A stretch of 64,000 nt of DNA from Bacteroidota bacterium (lineage in GTDB: Bacteria > Bacteroidota > Rhodothermia > Rhodothermales > Rubricoccaceae): NCBI GenBank assembly GCA_039821555.1, contig JBCBNX010000016.1:22216-86215 (forward strand). The letters run 5' to 3'. Made by a program: the position numbers and the translations under genes. The notes under the pieces are model-generated. The model searched no databases. It was given only the letters and a program-made list of their open reading frames with translations, and had not been told where the DNA came from. This document shows, piece by piece, positions 1 to 8,811 of the stretch (positions are counted from its first letter, which is position 1; every line of letters starts with the position of its first letter).

Positions 1-2529
1 GCGGGCGAGGTGTTCGGCGACATCGCAGAGGGTGTGCCCGGTCGTGACGCCTTCGCCATTGCGGCCGGGCAGCGAGACCGTGAGCGACTCGCCGAAGTAG
101 TCGCCGAAGCGTTGCAGGGCCTCCACCATCAGGTGGTTGACGGGCATCCACACCGGCCCGCGCCAGTTCGAGTTGCCGCCGAAGAGCGGCACGGGCGACG
201 CCCCAGGGACGTAGCGCACCTCGTAGGTTTGCCCGGCGAGGTTGAAGTGGTAGGGCTCGCGTTCGTGGTGCTTCGAGAGCGAGCGCAGGCCGTGCGGGCT
301 GAGGAACTGCGCGGGGTCGAGCATCCGGTCGAGGAGGCGTTCGAGCTTGGCGCGGTTGACGATCGAGAGCAGGATGTCGCCTTTCGCGCCGGGCTGCAGG
401 TGCAGGCCGAGGTCGTGCACGACACCCGTGCGGTGTTCCTGGAACCACGCCACCCGGGCGGCCAGCTTCGGCAGGCGGGCGAGCGTATCGGCGCTGAGCG
501 TCTCCGTGGCGAAGAGCGGCGTCAGCCCCACGAACGACTGCACTTTGAGCGGGATATGCCGGTCGGCACCGTAGTTCGCGCCTTCGATGTGCAGCACGTC
601 GTAGTAGAAGCCGTCGGCGTCGTCCCACAGGCCGGTCCCGGCGCACGCCTTGTTGATAGCGCGCGCGATGTAGACGAAGTGCTCGAAGAATTTCGCCGCG
701 AGGTCTTCGTAGACGGGGTCGTGCTCCGACAGCTCGATGGCGATGGTGAGCATGTTGAGGCAGTACATCCCCATCCACGCCGTGCCGTCGGCCTGCTCCA
801 GCCGCACGCCGTCGGGGAGCGGTGCGCTTCGGTCGAAGACGCCGATGTTGTCGAGCCCGAGGAAGCCACCCTCGAAGACGTTGTTGCCGTCGACGTCCTT
901 GCGGTTGACCCACCAGGTGAAATTGAGCAGCAGCTTGTTGAAGACGGTCTTCAGGAACGCCACGTCCGGCGTGCCGGTGCGGGCGCGGTCGTGCTGGTAG
1001 ACCCGTAGCGCGGCCCAGGCGTGGACCGGCGGGTTGACGTCGGAGAAGGCCCACTCGTAGGCGGGGATCTGGCCGTTTGGGTGGAGAAAGCCCTCGGACG
1101 TGAAGAGCACCAGTTGCCGCTTCGCCTCCTCCGGGTCGATGAGCGCCATCGGGAGCATGTGGAAGGCGAGGTCCCACGCGGCGTACCACGGGTACTCCCA
1201 CTTGTCCGGCATCGAGATGACGTGGTGGTTGAGCAGGTGCGGCCAGTGGCGGTTGCGCGGGCGGCGCTCCTCGGGCGGCGGTGGCATGGCCGGGTCGCCC
1301 GCCATCCAGCGCTGGACGTCGTAGTGGTAGAACTGCTGCGTCCAGAGCAGCCCCGCGAGCGCCTGCCGCTGCACGAGCTTCGCGTCGTCGGTGAGGCCCG
1401 GCGACTGGCGATGCACGTCGTCGTAGAACGCATCCGCCTCGGCGATGCGCTCGCCGAAGCGCTTGGCAAAGCCGCGGAACGGCTGCGCCTGCGCGCGGTC
1501 GGCGAGGCGGACCTGCACTTCGAGCGTCTCACCCGGCTCCAGCGTCGCGCGGACGTGCGCGGCGGCTTTGGTTCCGACCTGATCGGAGTTGACGGCGCGC
1601 TCGTCGCCCTGGACCACAGCGCGGTGAATGCCGTCTTTGACGTAGGGCGTCTGGTTCGGCACGTCGTAGAGCCGCTCCGTGTTGGTCTCGTTCTCCGTGA
1701 CGAGCAGCGCAGGCGCCTCGGCCATCATCGTGCCGTCGGGATCGAGCGCACGGGCGTACCACCAGCGCTCTTCTAGCGCCGGCCCCATCACCGTCGGACC
1801 GTCAGGGTCCGGGCGGAGGTGCAGCGCGACGACGCTGTCCGGCGCAGCGCTTTTTCCAGAAGGCTCGACGAGTTCGAGGAGCGGCGTCGTGCTGTCCTCG
1901 TCCCAGGCCCACGTGTTCCGAAACCAGACGTGCGGCAGGAGGTGGATCGGCGCGGCGTCTGGTCCTTTGTTCGTCGCGCGGATGCGGCACAGGATGTCCT
2001 CGGGACCCGCCTTCGCATATTCCACCGTCACGTCGAAGTAGCGCTCCGCGGCGAGGTCGCCTTCCAGCGCGTCGAGCAGTTCAAACTCGACGTCCATGCG
2101 GCCCCGACGGCGGTTCTCGTCGTGGAGGCGTTGGTAGGGAAAGGCCGCCTGTGGGTAGAGGTAGGCGAGCTTGGCGTAGGAGTAGGTTGGCGTCGCGTCG
2201 AGGTGTGAATACAGTTCCTTGACGTCCTCGCCGTGGTTGCCCTCGTGGCCGGAGAGCCCGAAGAAGCGCTCCTTCAGGATGGCGTCCTGCTCGTTCCAGA
2301 GCGCGACGGCGAGGCACAGCCGCTGGTCGCGGTCGCAGAAGCCCGCGAGGCCGTCCTCGTTCCAGCGGTAGGTGCGGCTGCGCGCATGGTCGAAAGGGAA
2401 ATAGGCCCAGGCGTCGCCGTCGGCGCTGTAGTCTTCGCGGACGGTGCCCCAGGCGCGGTCCGAGAGGTAGGTCCCCCACCGGCGCCAGTCGGTTTGAGCA
2501 TCGTCGAGACGGGCTTGCTCCTTCGTCAT
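1..2529 (-). CDS. GH63-like glucosidase (MGH1-type), C-terminus cut by window edge
   Basis: Probable glycoside hydrolase of the mannosyl-oligosaccharide glucosidase-like clan (GH63/MGH1, (alpha/alpha)6 barrel), acting on alpha-glucosides. The frame is open from an ATG at 2529 to base 1, so at least 843 codons are present and the C-terminus lies outside. The N-terminal part has the family pattern WGTYLSDRAWGTVREDYS, then FFGLSGHEGNHGEDVKELY near residue 100. Deeper in the frame are WEYPWYAAWDLAFH (bases 1159-1200) and GGNSNWRGPVWMPVN (bases about 136-180), the WRGPxW block typical of this clan. It follows the SDR gene by 91 bp on the same strand and may be cotranscribed. The family call is firm; the true substrate is unknown. 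Confidence 0.85.
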   Translation of the reverse strand, partial: MTKEQARLDDAQTDWRRWGTYLSDRAWGTVREDYSADGDAWAYFPFDHARSRTYRWNEDGLAGFCDRDQRLCLAVALWNEQDAILKERFFGLSGHEGNHGEDVKELYSHLDATPTYSYAKLAYLYPQAAFPYQRLHDENRRRGRMDVEFELLDALEGDLAAERYFDVTVEYAKAGPEDILCRIRATNKGPDAAPIHLLPHVWFRNTWAWDEDSTTPLLELVEPSGKSAAPDSVVALHLRPDPDGPTVMGPALEERWWYARALDPDGTMMAEAPALLVTENETNTERLYDVPNQTPYVKDGIHRAVVQGDERAVNSDQVGTKAAAHVRATLEPGETLEVQVRLADRAQAQPFRGFAKRFGERIAEADAFYDDVHRQSPGLTDDAKLVQRQALAGLLWTQQFYHYDVQRWMAGDPAMPPPPEERRPRNRHWPHLLNHHVISMPDKWEYPWYAAWDLAFHMLPMALIDPEEAKRQLVLFTSEGFLHPNGQIPAYEWAFSDVNPPVHAWAALRVYQHDRARTGTPDVAFLKTVFNKLLLNFTWWVNRKDVDGNNVFEGGFLGLDNIGVFDRSAPLPDGVRLEQADGTAWMGMYCLNMLTIAIELSEHDPVYEDLAAKFFEHFVYIARAINKACAGTGLWDDADGFYYDVLHIEGANYGADRHIPLKVQSFVGLTPLFATETLSADTLARLPKLAARVAWFQEHRTGVVHDLGLHLQPGAKGDILLSIVNRAKLERLLDRMLDPAQFLSPHGLRSLSKHHEREPYHFNLAGQTYEVRYVPGASPVPLFGGNSNWRGPVWMPVNHLMVEALQRFGDYFGESLTVSLPGRNGEGVTTGHTLCDVAEHLAR

Positions 2530-2620
2530 AGTATTTTTGATTGATGATTTTTGATTTACGATTCGATACTAGAAGCGACACTCAACCACAAATCGAAAGT
2601 CGCCCATCGACAATCATAAA
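2530..2620. other. AT-rich spacer with AATC-type direct repeats
   Basis: This short stretch between the SDR and glucosidase genes is strikingly AT-rich against its surroundings. Read on the minus strand it repeats variants of AATCA/AATCG (AATCGTAAATC, AAATCATCAATC). No gene is visible. It could hold the promoter or ribosome entry site of the glucosidase gene, or be slippage-derived filler. Confidence 0.5.
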
Positions 2621-3502
2621 TCACTCGCTCGACCACGCCGTGCGGAAGTCGGGGTAGAGCGTCAGGCCGCCGTCCACGTAGAGCGTCTGGCCGGTGATGT
2701 AGGCGGCCTCCTCGGAGGCGAGGAAGGCGGTCACGGCGGCCATCTCCTTGGAGGAGCCGGCACGGCCGAGCGGGATGTGGCCCTCCACCATCGCCTTCTT
2801 CTCGGGGTCGTCCACCCAGGCTGAGTTGATAGGGGTGACCGTCGCGCCGGGGCCGATGGCGTTGACGCGGATGCCCTGCGCGGCATACTCTAGCGCGAGC
2901 GTACGCGTGAGGTTCTGCATGCCGCCCTTGCTCACCGAGTAGCCCACGAAGCGCGGCTTCGGGATGATCTGGTGCACGCTCGACACGTTGATGATGACGC
3001 CGGGCTTCTCCGCCTCCAGGAAGTGCTCGATGGCTTCCTTCGCGCACAGAAACGCCCCGCGCAGGTTGACGCCGAGTACCTTGTCGAACTCGGCCGCGGT
3101 CGTGTCGTGGGAGTCGCTCGGGATCTGGATGCCAGCGTTGTTCACGAGCACGTCGATGCCGCCGAGGTGGGCGATGGCGCGCTCGAACATGTCGCGGACC
3201 TCGTGGGCGTCGGAGACGTCGGCCTGGTGGAGACACACCTGCACGTCCTCGGCCCGGACCTGCTCGGCGCAGCTCTGGAACGCGGCGACGTGTCCGGCGC
3301 GCGCCTCGCGGATGCGGTCCTCGGTGGCCTCAGCCTCGTCGCGGTCGCGGAGGTAGTTGATCGCCACGTTGGCGCCCTCGTAGCCGAAGCGGATGGCGAT
3401 GGCTTGGCCGATGCCAGAGCTACCGCCGGTCACGAGCACATTCTTGCCGACGAGGCCGCGAAACGTGGAGAAGGCGGGGTCGCGGGGGTAGGGCGAGGTC
3501 AT
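2621..3502 (-). CDS. SDR-family oxidoreductase (glucose 1-dehydrogenase-like)
   Basis: Classical short-chain dehydrogenase/reductase of 293 residues, expected to be a cytosolic NAD(P)-dependent oxidoreductase. The Rossmann nucleotide-binding motif TGGSSGIGQ is near residue 26, NNAG near 124, the catalytic Ser in NVSSVHQ near 172, and Tyr/Lys in YSVSK near 186. The C-terminus has the GQTLYVDGG block common to the glucose 1-dehydrogenase/3-oxoacyl reductase group. An N-terminal stretch of about 17 residues precedes the fold, and there is a longer-than-usual loop after beta-3 (AEQVRAEDVQV). It lies upstream of the glucosidase on the same strand, so a sugar substrate is plausible but is inference. 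Confidence 0.9.
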   Translation of the reverse strand: MTSPYPRDPAFSTFRGLVGKNVLVTGGSSGIGQAIAIRFGYEGANVAINYLRDRDEAEATEDRIREARAGHVAAFQSCAEQVRAEDVQVCLHQADVSDAHEVRDMFERAIAHLGGIDVLVNNAGIQIPSDSHDTTAAEFDKVLGVNLRGAFLCAKEAIEHFLEAEKPGVIINVSSVHQIIPKPRFVGYSVSKGGMQNLTRTLALEYAAQGIRVNAIGPGATVTPINSAWVDDPEKKAMVEGHIPLGRAGSSKEMAAVTAFLASEEAAYITGQTLYVDGGLTLYPDFRTAWSSE

Positions 3503-3613
3503 ACGGAGACAGGCAGATGGAAACGGGCCTGAAAATAGGGAGCCGCGCCGACTTGCTGGGCGGCCGCAGGCATCGGGACGTAGACAGAAATCTGAATCTT
3601 TCTGCGACCCCTA

Positions 3614-3628
3614 TGACACATCCTGTCA
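3614..3628. promoter_or_regulatory. Palindrome TGACA-CATCC-TGTCA, candidate operator
   Basis: Perfect inverted repeat TGACA/TGTCA separated by CATCC in the divergent region between the SDR gene and the small gene at 3.7 kb. A 14-of-15 match occurs at 55022-55036 in front of the deoxynucleoside kinase gene. Two copies in intergenic DNA suggest a transcription-factor site. The factor is not identified. Confidence 0.45.
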
Positions 3629-3691
3629 CTCCCAACGGCGATGTTGGGCGTGTACCACCTGCGCAACCCTCCGCACCTCACCCGCGCCGCC

Positions 3692-3973
3692 ATGCTGACC
3701 TACCACCACGCACCCGCCTTCCTGCGCCGCCTCGTCACGCACGCCCGCACACACGGCATGCTCGACTGGTGCACGATCAACGACCTCGCGGCGCGCTACC
3801 TCGACAGCACAGCGCTGCGTCCGGGTCAGTCGGCGTCGCAGTTGGGTCACGTTTTCGCGGCGCAGCTCATCGAGAGCGGGCTGCTCACGGGCGAGGTCGT
3901 TCGTAGCGAAGACGACCGCGTCTTCGTCGCCGAGGCGCAGCTTCCGAGCGCTACGCTGGCGCTGGCTGCGTGA
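3692..3973 (+). CDS. Small hypothetical protein
   Basis: Unrecognised protein of 93 residues if it starts at the ATG at 3692 (MLTYHHAPAF), or 110 if it starts at the in-frame ATG at 3641. I prefer 3692 because the TGACA palindrome ends only 12 bases before 3641, leaving little room for a promoter and leader. The composition is that of a soluble protein with helix-forming stretches (AFLRRLVTHARTHGMLDW, SASQLGHVFAAQLIESGLL), which could form a small winged-helix-like fold. There is no signal peptide or membrane segment. Codon use matches the high-GC surroundings. Confidence 0.55.
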   Translation: MLTYHHAPAFLRRLVTHARTHGMLDWCTINDLAARYLDSTALRPGQSASQLGHVFAAQLIESGLLTGEVVRSEDDRVFVAEAQLPSATLALAA

Positions 3974-3991
3974 CATATTGCTATCCCAGCT

Positions 3992-4438
3992 ATGCTAGAC
4001 CTAACTATCGTTGAAGTCTTTTCACTTCTTTCGAGCGTTGCTTCGCTCGTATTGGCGGTTGTAGCGATTCTGATGGCAAGGTCAAGCGAGCGCGATAGCA
4101 GGGCGAACTTTGATCGTACTCAGGAGATCATGAACCAGCAATACGATCGAACCAAGGATGTTTTATCTGAGATAGACAAGCGAGCGAGCATAGTCGAACG
4201 GACTGTCAGTGATTCTCAGACTAAAATGCTCACGACTCTCACCACGATCATAAACGAGACAGTAATTCCCAAGAGGTCTGATTCTGGTGAAGAGATTGGA
4301 ATGATGGTTATGCAAGCAATTATGAGCGACCCTGATGCTGGTACAAAAATTATCTCTTCGCTGATGCCTTTAGTTGAGCATGGACAGCGTATCCAAGCCG
4401 AAGAAAGGCAGCGTCTCGTCGAAGCAGAGTCTGTTTAG
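3992..4438 (+). CDS. Hypothetical membrane-anchored coiled-coil protein
   Basis: Unrecognised protein of 148 residues. One hydrophobic segment (about residues 6-27, VFSLLSSVASLVLAVVAIL) is followed by a charged, coiled-coil-like region (residues 30-85, with TVSDSQTK) and a helical C-terminus. The topology suggests an inner-membrane anchor with a cytoplasmic or periplasmic stalk. My count of bases 4141-4260 gives about 45% GC, far below the neighbouring genes, and codon use is correspondingly AT-rich. This points to recent acquisition. It begins 18 bp after the preceding small gene. Function unknown. Confidence 0.65.
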   Translation: MLDLTIVEVFSLLSSVASLVLAVVAILMARSSERDSRANFDRTQEIMNQQYDRTKDVLSEIDKRASIVERTVSDSQTKMLTTLTTIINETVIPKRSDSGEEIGMMVMQAIMSDPDAGTKIISSLMPLVEHGQRIQAEERQRLVEAESV

Positions 4439-4652
4439 CCTTCGCTAGACTCTCATACACCCTGCCACCCTGTCAGCATCGTGGTCGCTGGCACGGGGTT
4501 GGTACTACGGTTTGTGCTACAGATTTCGTGAGGCCTGCAGCGCCAGGGTCACGTTTTGGCAGACGCTCCCCGCTTCATGGGTCTCGCCCGAGACTCGCTA
4601 GCGCGCGCCTCCCCCTCTCCGACAGCACGAACACTAGAACCAACTCCTCCTC
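4439..4652. other. Leader region upstream of dnaK
   Basis: No coding potential is visible in this gap. It must hold the dnaK promoter. I looked for a CIRCE inverted repeat (TTAGCACTC-N9-GAGTGCTAA) and did not find one, so HrcA control of this copy is not supported by the sequence. Confidence 0.3.
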
Positions 4653-6587
4653 ATGGGTAAGATCATCGGTATCGACCTCGGCACGACGAACTCCGTCGTG
4701 GCCGTGATGGAAGGCGGCGAGCCCGTCGTCATCCCCAACGCCGAGGGCGGACGCACCACGCCGTCCGTCGTCGCGTTCAAGAAAGACGGCGAGCGCCTCG
4801 TGGGCGCCCCGGCCAAGCGCCAGGCCGTCACCAACCCGGACAAGACCATCGCGTCGGTCAAGCGCTTCATGGGCCGTCAGTTCGACGAGGTCCAGGGCGA
4901 GATCAAGACCGTCCCCTACACCGTCGAGCGCGGCGACGGCGGCGTCGCCCGCGTCAACATCGACGGCAAGCAGTTCACCCCGCAGGAGATCTCCGCGATG
5001 GTGCTGCAGAAGCTCAAGCAGACCGCCGAAGACTATCTCGGCGAGCGCGTCACGGAGGCCGTCGTGACGGTCCCGGCCTACTTCAACGACGCCCAGCGCA
5101 AGGCCACCAAAGAAGCTGGCACTATCGCCGGGCTCGAAGTCAAGCGCATCCTCAACGAGCCGACCGCGGCGGCGCTCGCCTACGGCCTCGACAAGAAGGA
5201 CGCCGAGCAGACTGTAGCCGTCTATGACCTCGGCGGCGGCACCTACGACATCTCGATTCTCGAACTCGGCGACGGCGTTTTCGAGGTGAAGTCCACCAAC
5301 GGCGACACCCACCTCGGCGGCGACGACTTCGACCAGCGCCTCATCAACTTCTTCGCCGACACCTTCAAGGCTGACGAAGGCATCGACCTGCGCACCGACC
5401 CGATGGCGCTCCAGCGTCTGAAGGAGGCCGCCGAGAAGGCCAAGATCGAGCTCTCGTCGAGCGCGTCCACGACGGTCAACCTGCCGTTCATCACGGCCAC
5501 GCAGGACGGCCCGAAGCACCTCAACCTCGACCTCACGCGCGCGAAGTTCGAGCAGCTCGTGGACGACCTCGTCCAGCGCACCACCCCGCCGATGCAGAAG
5601 GCGCTCCAGGACGCGGGCCTCTCGAAGTCCGACATCGACGAGGTGATCCTCGTGGGCGGCTCGACGCGCATCCCGAAGATTCAGGAGGTCGTGGAGCAGT
5701 TCTTCGGCAAGAAGCCGAACCGCTCGGTTAACCCTGATGAGGTCGTGGCCATCGGCGCGGCGATCCAGGGCGGCGTCCTCTCGGGCGACGTGACGGACGT
5801 GCTCCTCCTCGACGTGACGCCGCTCAACCTCGGCATCGAGACGCTCGGCGGCGTGATGACGGCGCTCATCACGGCCAACACGACCATCCCGACGCGGAAG
5901 TCGGAGACGTTCTCGACCGCGAGCGACAACCAGCCGTCGGTCGAGATCCACGTCCTCCAGGGCGACCGCTCGATGGCGATCGACAACCGCACCATCGGCA
6001 AGTTCCACCTCGACGGCATCCCCCCAGCCCCGCGCGGCCTGCCGCAGATCGAGGTCACCTTCGACATCGACGCGGACGGCATCCTGAACGTCTCGGCTAA
6101 GGACAAGGCCACGGGCAAGGAGCAGTCGATCCGCATCGAGGCATCGTCGGGGCTCACCGATGCCGAGATCGAGGCCATGCGCCGCGCCGCCCGCGAACAC
6201 GCCGCGGAAGACAAGCAGCGCAAGGAAAAGGTCGACAAGCTCAACAGCGCCGACTCGCTCATCTTCTCCTCGGAGAAAAACCTCACGGAGTATGGCGACA
6301 AGCTCCCCGACGAGAAGAAGGCCAAGATCGAGGCCGCGCTCGGCCGCCTCAAGGAGGTGCACAGCGCGCAGAACATCGAGGAGGTCGACTCCGCCGTGGA
6401 GCAGCTCAACGCCGCGTGGTCCGAGGCCTACGCGGACATGCAGCAGGCCGACGCCGACGCTCAGGGCGACACGGCCCAGGGCGACACGGCCCAGGGCGAC
6501 GGCGCCGCGGGCGACCCGGCCGAGCCCGCCGCCGAACCTGTCCAGGACGCCGACTTCGAGGTCGTCGACGGCGACGAGCCTAAGTAG
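4653..6587 (+). CDS. dnaK: Chaperone protein DnaK (Hsp70)
   Basis: Cytosolic Hsp70 that binds exposed hydrophobic segments of client proteins in an ATP-driven cycle with DnaJ and GrpE. The 644-residue length is normal. The actin-like ATPase domain shows GIDLGTTNS at residue 5, VYDLGGGTYDISIL near 190 and VILVGGSTRIPK near 331. The substrate-binding domain follows (DVTPLNLGIETLGGVMT near 390), then a helical lid and an acidic tail ending DADFEVVDGDEPK. Within the tail a 15-bp unit is repeated in tandem (bases 6462-6500, QGDTA repeats). No grpE or dnaJ is adjacent. I saw no CIRCE element in the 214 bp upstream. Confidence 0.99.
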   Translation: MGKIIGIDLGTTNSVVAVMEGGEPVVIPNAEGGRTTPSVVAFKKDGERLVGAPAKRQAVTNPDKTIASVKRFMGRQFDEVQGEIKTVPYTVERGDGGVARVNIDGKQFTPQEISAMVLQKLKQTAEDYLGERVTEAVVTVPAYFNDAQRKATKEAGTIAGLEVKRILNEPTAAALAYGLDKKDAEQTVAVYDLGGGTYDISILELGDGVFEVKSTNGDTHLGGDDFDQRLINFFADTFKADEGIDLRTDPMALQRLKEAAEKAKIELSSSASTTVNLPFITATQDGPKHLNLDLTRAKFEQLVDDLVQRTTPPMQKALQDAGLSKSDIDEVILVGGSTRIPKIQEVVEQFFGKKPNRSVNPDEVVAIGAAIQGGVLSGDVTDVLLLDVTPLNLGIETLGGVMTALITANTTIPTRKSETFSTASDNQPSVEIHVLQGDRSMAIDNRTIGKFHLDGIPPAPRGLPQIEVTFDIDADGILNVSAKDKATGKEQSIRIEASSGLTDAEIEAMRRAAREHAAEDKQRKEKVDKLNSADSLIFSSEKNLTEYGDKLPDEKKAKIEAALGRLKEVHSAQNIEEVDSAVEQLNAAWSEAYADMQQADADAQGDTAQGDTAQGDGAAGDPAEPAAEPVQDADFEVVDGDEPK

Positions 6588-6640
6588 CGCGTCCCCAGCG
6601 CTGTGCCGTCGGCATGGCGTTCCATTCCGACCGCTTGACC

Positions 6641-6667
6641 GCCCCGGTAGCTACCCGCTGCCGGGGC
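6641..6667 (+). terminator. Weak hairpin after dnaK
   Basis: GCCCCGG (6641-6647) pairs with CCGGGGC (6661-6667) around a 13-base loop, 54 bp after the dnaK stop. The following tract is only mildly T-rich (GTCGCGTTTC), so termination is possible but not clear. Confidence 0.4.
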
Positions 6668-6779
6668 AGTCGCGTTTCTGAGCGCGGCGGTACAGGAGTT
6701 GGTTCGTCCTGCATCCTACGCATTGCCCTGCCAGTGCGGGCACCCACCTACTCAGCCCGCTTCCATTTCCTCCAGTCTC

Positions 6780-7307
6780 ATGGGCCAGCAACAACTCCTG
6801 CTCCTCGTCCTCGGCATCGTCATCGTCGGCCTCTCGGTCACGAGCGGCATCGAGTCCTTCCAGGAGAACCGGCGCAAGAGCACAGCGGACCGTGTGTATG
6901 CCCTCGCAGCGCAGACGATGGCCGACGTGACCGCGTGGAAGGCGAAGCCCGGCGCGCTCGCTGGAGGTCAGACCCGGTCCTTCCTGAACGGCTTCACCTG
7001 ACAAGGCCTCGGCTACGGAGAGACGTACGACACGGTCAACCAAATCCGCCTCGACCCCGAAGGCATCTGGCTCTACTACCCGCCGTTCAACCTCGGTACC
7101 AACGGCGCTCCTATGCGCATCCTCCATCCCGAGTATGGCGTCGGCGTCGAGCTCCGGTTCTACGGCGACACGACCGACTGCATCCAACTCATCCCGATGA
7201 CGGCCCCTCCCGGACGCGGCACGACGTACGGGCGCCGCTGGACGAGTCTGGAGTCCACGTGGGCGGACGCGAGCACCGTTCCGGCGTCCTGCCCATCGAG
7301 TTGGTAG
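6780..7307 (+). pseudogene. Pilin-like MGQQQLLLL-family gene interrupted by in-frame TGA
   Basis: Third member of the small pilin-like family also found at 22983-23504 and 23858-24379. From ATG 6780 it reads MGQQQLLLLVLGIVIVGL, nearly identical to the paralogs, then meets TGA at 6999-7001. The same frame stays open beyond it to TAG at 7305-7307, giving a full length of 174 sense codons plus the TGA, against 173 residues in the intact paralogs. The downstream part ends in a Cys followed by Trp-stop (CPSSW), as the paralogs do (LCTW, LCSW). A LGY motif just after the TGA matches LGYPLD/LGYDLD in the paralogs. The simplest reading is a point-mutation pseudogene; a sequencing error or read-through cannot be excluded. 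It ends 19 bp from the convergent rodA. Confidence 0.8.
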
Positions 7308-7326
7308 ACGCGATCCTGGGTGCGGT

Positions 7327-8583
7327 CTACGCCCCGTAGATCGAGAACTCTTCCCGTCGCGCGTGGAGGTTGAGCGCGATGGCCACCAGCACCGTGTTGG
7401 CCAGGAGCGCCGAACCGCCGTAGGACACGAACGGCAGCGGAATGCCGATGACCGGCATCACGCCGAGGTTCATCCCGATGTTGATGAGCACGTGGACGAG
7501 GAAGATGCCCGTCGCTCCGCCCGCGACGAGGCGCGTCATCGAGTAGCCCGCGTAGGTCCCGAGCCATGTCATGCGCACGAGCAGCAGTGCGAAGAGCCCG
7601 AGTACGAGCATCGCGCCGATAAAGCCGAACTCCTCGCCGATCACGCTGAAGATGAAGTCGGTGGACTGCTCCGGGATGAACGCGAGCTGCGTCTGCGTGC
7701 CGCTCATAAAGCCCTTGCCGAAGAGCCCGCCGGAGCCGACGGCCGCCTTTGCCTGGATCAGGTGGTAGCCCTCGGTGAGGCGATACGCCTCGGGCTCTAC
7801 GAACGCGGTAAGGCGCCCGCGCTGGTGCGGCTTGAGCACGCGGTACAGCGCGAAGTTGGTCACGAGCGCCACGCCGACCGAGCACACGCCCGCGACGACC
7901 GTGAACCAGCGCCGCTTCACCCAGAAGCCCATCGTGGCCGTGAACGCCAGACCGAAGAGGAGCCCCCAGATCGGGCTGATGATCGCGAGATAGCCCGCCA
8001 CGGCGATCCCCGCGAGCAGCGCCATCACCGGCAGAGGCACAAGGCCGGTCCAGAAGAGCATCACCGGGATGAGCGCCGCCACCACGAGCGCCGTGCCCAT
8101 GTCGCTGAGCGCGATAAGCACCATCGGCACCGCGATGAGCGCGATCGCCCCGGCGAGGTAGGGCCACTGCCCCGCGCGCGCCTCCTTCGCCGAGAGCAGC
8201 CGCGCCACGGCCAGCACCACACCCACTTTCATCAACTCCGACGTCTGGAGGCCGATGGGGCCGATGTAGAGCCACGACCGCGCGCCGTTGATCTCGCGCC
8301 CGAAGAGAAGCGTGAGCACGAGCAGCGCGAACGTGACCGCGTAGCCGACGTAGGCGAGCCGCCGAATGGTCGTCGCCGGGATGAGGAGGATGATGGCGAA
8401 GGCGACACTCGCGATAAAGAACCACTGCGCCTGCCGCGCGAAGTTGCGCTGCACGGTGTCGAGCAAGAACTCGGACGCCGGGCCGTGCGTCGCGCTGTAG
8501 ATCGCCACGAGGCCGACGCTCACGAGCGCCGCCCAGGTACCGATGACCGTCCAGTCAAGGTTGCGGGTCCAGTTGCGGTTCAT
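7327..8583 (-). CDS. rodA: Rod-shape-determining protein RodA (SEDS glycosyltransferase)
   Basis: Inner-membrane SEDS peptidoglycan polymerase that works with PBP2 in the elongasome, joining lipid II units into glycan strands. It has 418 residues and about ten hydrophobic segments beginning near residue 11. Signature blocks are FGREINGARSWLYIGPIGLQ near 94-113, GGLFGKGFMSGTQTQLAFIP near 289, EQSTDFIFSVIGEEFGFIG, and the C-terminal PFVSYGGSALL near 388. It is the last gene of the mrdA group, separated from the small gene upstream by 228 bp that contains repeat copy A. mreB/C/D are not in the window. Confidence 0.98.
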   Translation of the reverse strand: MNRNWTRNLDWTVIGTWAALVSVGLVAIYSATHGPASEFLLDTVQRNFARQAQWFFIASVAFAIILLIPATTIRRLAYVGYAVTFALLVLTLLFGREINGARSWLYIGPIGLQTSELMKVGVVLAVARLLSAKEARAGQWPYLAGAIALIAVPMVLIALSDMGTALVVAALIPVMLFWTGLVPLPVMALLAGIAVAGYLAIISPIWGLLFGLAFTATMGFWVKRRWFTVVAGVCSVGVALVTNFALYRVLKPHQRGRLTAFVEPEAYRLTEGYHLIQAKAAVGSGGLFGKGFMSGTQTQLAFIPEQSTDFIFSVIGEEFGFIGAMLVLGLFALLLVRMTWLGTYAGYSMTRLVAGGATGIFLVHVLINIGMNLGVMPVIGIPLPFVSYGGSALLANTVLVAIALNLHARREEFSIYGA

Positions 8584-8671
8584 GCGGGGCTGTCAGCGGT
8601 TGGCTGTTGGCGTTGTTGGGCGCAAGATCCCACGTACCTGTGTAGCGGTTGTGTGAGGTTTTGCCCGTGTC

Positions 8672-8783
8672 GGCACCCCCTGTCCGGCGTCGCCTCCGTG
8701 CTGCGCACTCCGCTCCTCGGACTGTCCCCTCGCCTACGAGGGGGACAGCTTGCGCGCCGTCGCAGGCGTGCAAGCGGGGGGTG
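8672..8783. repeat. Dispersed palindromic element, copy A
   Basis: Copy of an element also found at 43826-43964 and 60158-60280. The ends are C-rich/G-rich inverted repeats (CACCCCCT... and ...GGGGGGTG). The shared core is a block like CTCCTCGGAC followed by a hairpin whose arms are CTGTCCCCTCG and CGAGGGGGACAG (about 8722-8748). A second hairpin (GCTTGC...GCAAGC) follows. It sits between the small gene and rodA. This is the most diverged of the three copies. Confidence 0.7.
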
Positions 8784-8811
8784 ACAAGGTGGAAGGTTCA
8801 TCAGCATGCCC

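Noticed and set aside
4439..4652. CIRCE/HrcA site before dnaK
   Set aside because: The TTAGCACTC-N9-GAGTGCTAA inverted repeat was looked for and not found.
4575..6362. 595-codon open frame antisense to dnaK
   Set aside because: Long antisense frames opposite GC-rich dnaK genes are a known artefact of codon bias. The translation has Arg/Glu/Val/Leu bias and no recognisable domain.
6999..7001. Selenocysteine at the TGA of the pilin-like gene
   Set aside because: No SECIS-like hairpin was evident just after the TGA, and the paralogs have no Cys at the matching place. A point mutation is simpler.
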